Origin: Oscillospiraceae bacterium
Lineage (GTDB): Bacteria; Bacillota; Clostridia; Clostridiales; Clostridiaceae
Reading direction: 5' to 3'
Assembly: GCA_009785875.1 (NCBI GenBank)
Contig: WQUF01000097.1
Location: forward strand, 1-7,010
DNA: 7,010 bases
Below the pieces are notes generated by a model. The model made no database searches and had not been told where the DNA came from. It was given only the letters and a program-made list of their open reading frames with translations. Position 1 is the stretch's first letter. Each line of letters opens with the position of its first letter. This document shows, in pieces, positions 6,306 to 7,010 of the stretch. A program made the position numbers and the translations under genes.

Positions 6306-6445
6306 ATGAGCACTTCCTTTTTAAATATTTTCTAAGAATATTAAATCAGACCTATGAAATTTGAGTTATAGAAAACATATGGTATATAAATGAAATTATA
6401 TACAGCGAGTATTACAGACTTTCGATTTAAGTAAGCCTCGAAAAT
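6306..6445 (-). promoter_or_regulatory. 140-bp intergenic region with possible internal promoter
   Basis: This is the longest gap in the minus-strand series. On the minus strand TATAAT lies at 6395-6400 within TGTATATAAT, about 90 bp before the ATG at 6305, but no good -35 box is seen at 17 bp. A 6-bp inverted repeat TTTCGA/TCGAAA (6420-6425, 6438-6443) sits just after the upstream gene's stop with a 12-nt loop and no T-run, so it is a poor terminator. AAGGAAG near 6313-6319 is the ribosome-binding site of the 276-aa gene. Confidence 0.35.
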
Positions 6446-7010
6446 TTATAATAACTTTTGTGAATGCACTGACTTCTTAGGCTGAATAATATCATTTAAT
6501 TCTTGTGATACCTGCTGAGATTCATGAGATTCAGTTTCAAGTGAAACAGCTTCGTGCTTTTTCTGCTCTTCTATAGTCTCCTCAGTATGCTGAGAGAGAG
6601 CCATATTCAACACATTAAACCATGCATCATTTATATAGTCCTCTACATCTAAGAAAGAATCACTAATGATCTGCCTTTGTTTCTCACTTGGCAGGCTTTC
6701 AAATTTTTCTTTTAGGTGTCCATAACCACGATTTGCAAGATTATCAAGAACAAGCTGCATATCTTCGAATGAAAGTACAAATTCCATTTTTAAATTATTG
6801 AATGAGTCTATAGTTGCAGGTTTTGTGATTGCCTTTTCGTCTATTTCACCCCATTTTTCTTCACTTGCAAGTGCTATAGGCGTAGTAGCATGGGTTCTTA
6901 GATATCCATCTTCAGGAAGTGATGTGAACCAATTATTAAGTTCACCTTTAATATCACCGTCTCCTTGCTCTTCATAAGGGATATAGTGCTCATTCCAACT
7001 ACTTCCTGCA
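6446..7010 (-). CDS. DUF6273-like protein with helical C-terminal extension, 5' end outside window
   Basis: The frame is open to the window edge, giving 187 visible C-terminal residues. The ATG at 6787 is internal: it has no Shine-Dalgarno, and homology continues upstream of it. Residues 8-52 (YIPYEEQGDGDIKGELNNWF, then TSLPEDGYLRTHATTPIAL) align with YISYQEQ…IDDWFSSLPKNGYLRTNAIQPL of the 3899-4606 protein, and the DNA is also clearly similar (6896-6935 against about 4131-4170). This is the DUF6273 N-half, again near the C-terminal side, so the full protein may have the same permuted order. A helix-rich extension not found in the other copy follows (FVLSFEDMQLVLDNLANRGY, EKQRQIISDSFLDVEDYIND), then a Glu/Gln/Ser-rich tail. 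Function is unknown. Confidence 0.82.
   Translation of the reverse strand, partial: AGSSWNEHYIPYEEQGDGDIKGELNNWFTSLPEDGYLRTHATTPIALASEEKWGEIDEKAITKPATIDSFNNLKMEFVLSFEDMQLVLDNLANRGYGHLKEKFESLPSEKQRQIISDSFLDVEDYINDAWFNVLNMALSQHTEETIEEQKKHEAVSLETESHESQQVSQELNDIIQPKKSVHSQKLL

Noticed and set aside
1..7010. CRISPR array, tRNA or rRNA genes
   Set aside because: No regularly spaced repeats and no cloverleaf or rRNA-like sequence were seen on either strand by eye.

Overview
The window is a low-GC, AT-rich piece of accessory DNA. It has strong AGGAGG-type ribosome-binding sites, a Tn916-type tyrosine recombinase and a Firmicutes-style VirD4 coupling protein. This points to an integrative/conjugative element of a low-GC Gram-positive (Bacillota, gut-type) host. 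The host assignment is inferred from gene families and base composition only. The standard genetic code appears to be used, because TGA ends one gene in a TGATG overlap with the next.

Layout: positions 1-357 (+) hold the C-terminal catalytic part of an integrase. Positions 358 to about 515 are noncoding, carry two pairs of short direct repeats, and form the junction of that element with a second one. Everything from 489 to the right edge is one leftward (minus-strand) gene series. In transcription order it contains: a partial DUF6273-like protein fused to a helical tail (7010-6446); a 276-aa protein with a possible relaxase-C-terminus-like domain (6305-5475); a 102-aa acidic protein (5443-5135); a 168-aa acidic protein of a recognisable but uncharacterised family (5112-4606); a second DUF6273-like protein (4606-3899); a 371-aa unknown (3847-2732); a protein split by an in-frame TGA (2705-1941); and a VirD4-type coupling protein missing its C-terminal third (1853-489). 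Most gaps are 17-51 bp and each start has a good Shine-Dalgarno, so this looks like an operon. A 140-bp gap at 6306-6445 may hold an internal promoter.

Three points stand out. (1) In the 4606-3899 protein the two halves of the DUF6273 domain occur in reversed order (…WWWLRS…GVRPALW first, then KFKIL…KALLIS…SIRK), i.e. it looks circularly permuted. The second copy at 6446-7010 shows the same late placement of the N-half. (2) The coupling-protein gene breaks off just before its Walker B region, exactly where the integrase-bearing DNA begins. This suggests that one mobile element integrated into the conjugation gene of another. (3) A single TGA, at a site where Trp would fit, divides an otherwise intact 254-codon gene. 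The remaining small proteins are acidic and of unknown role. Their position upstream of a coupling protein suggests conjugation-accessory or host-interaction functions, but nothing in the sequence proves that.
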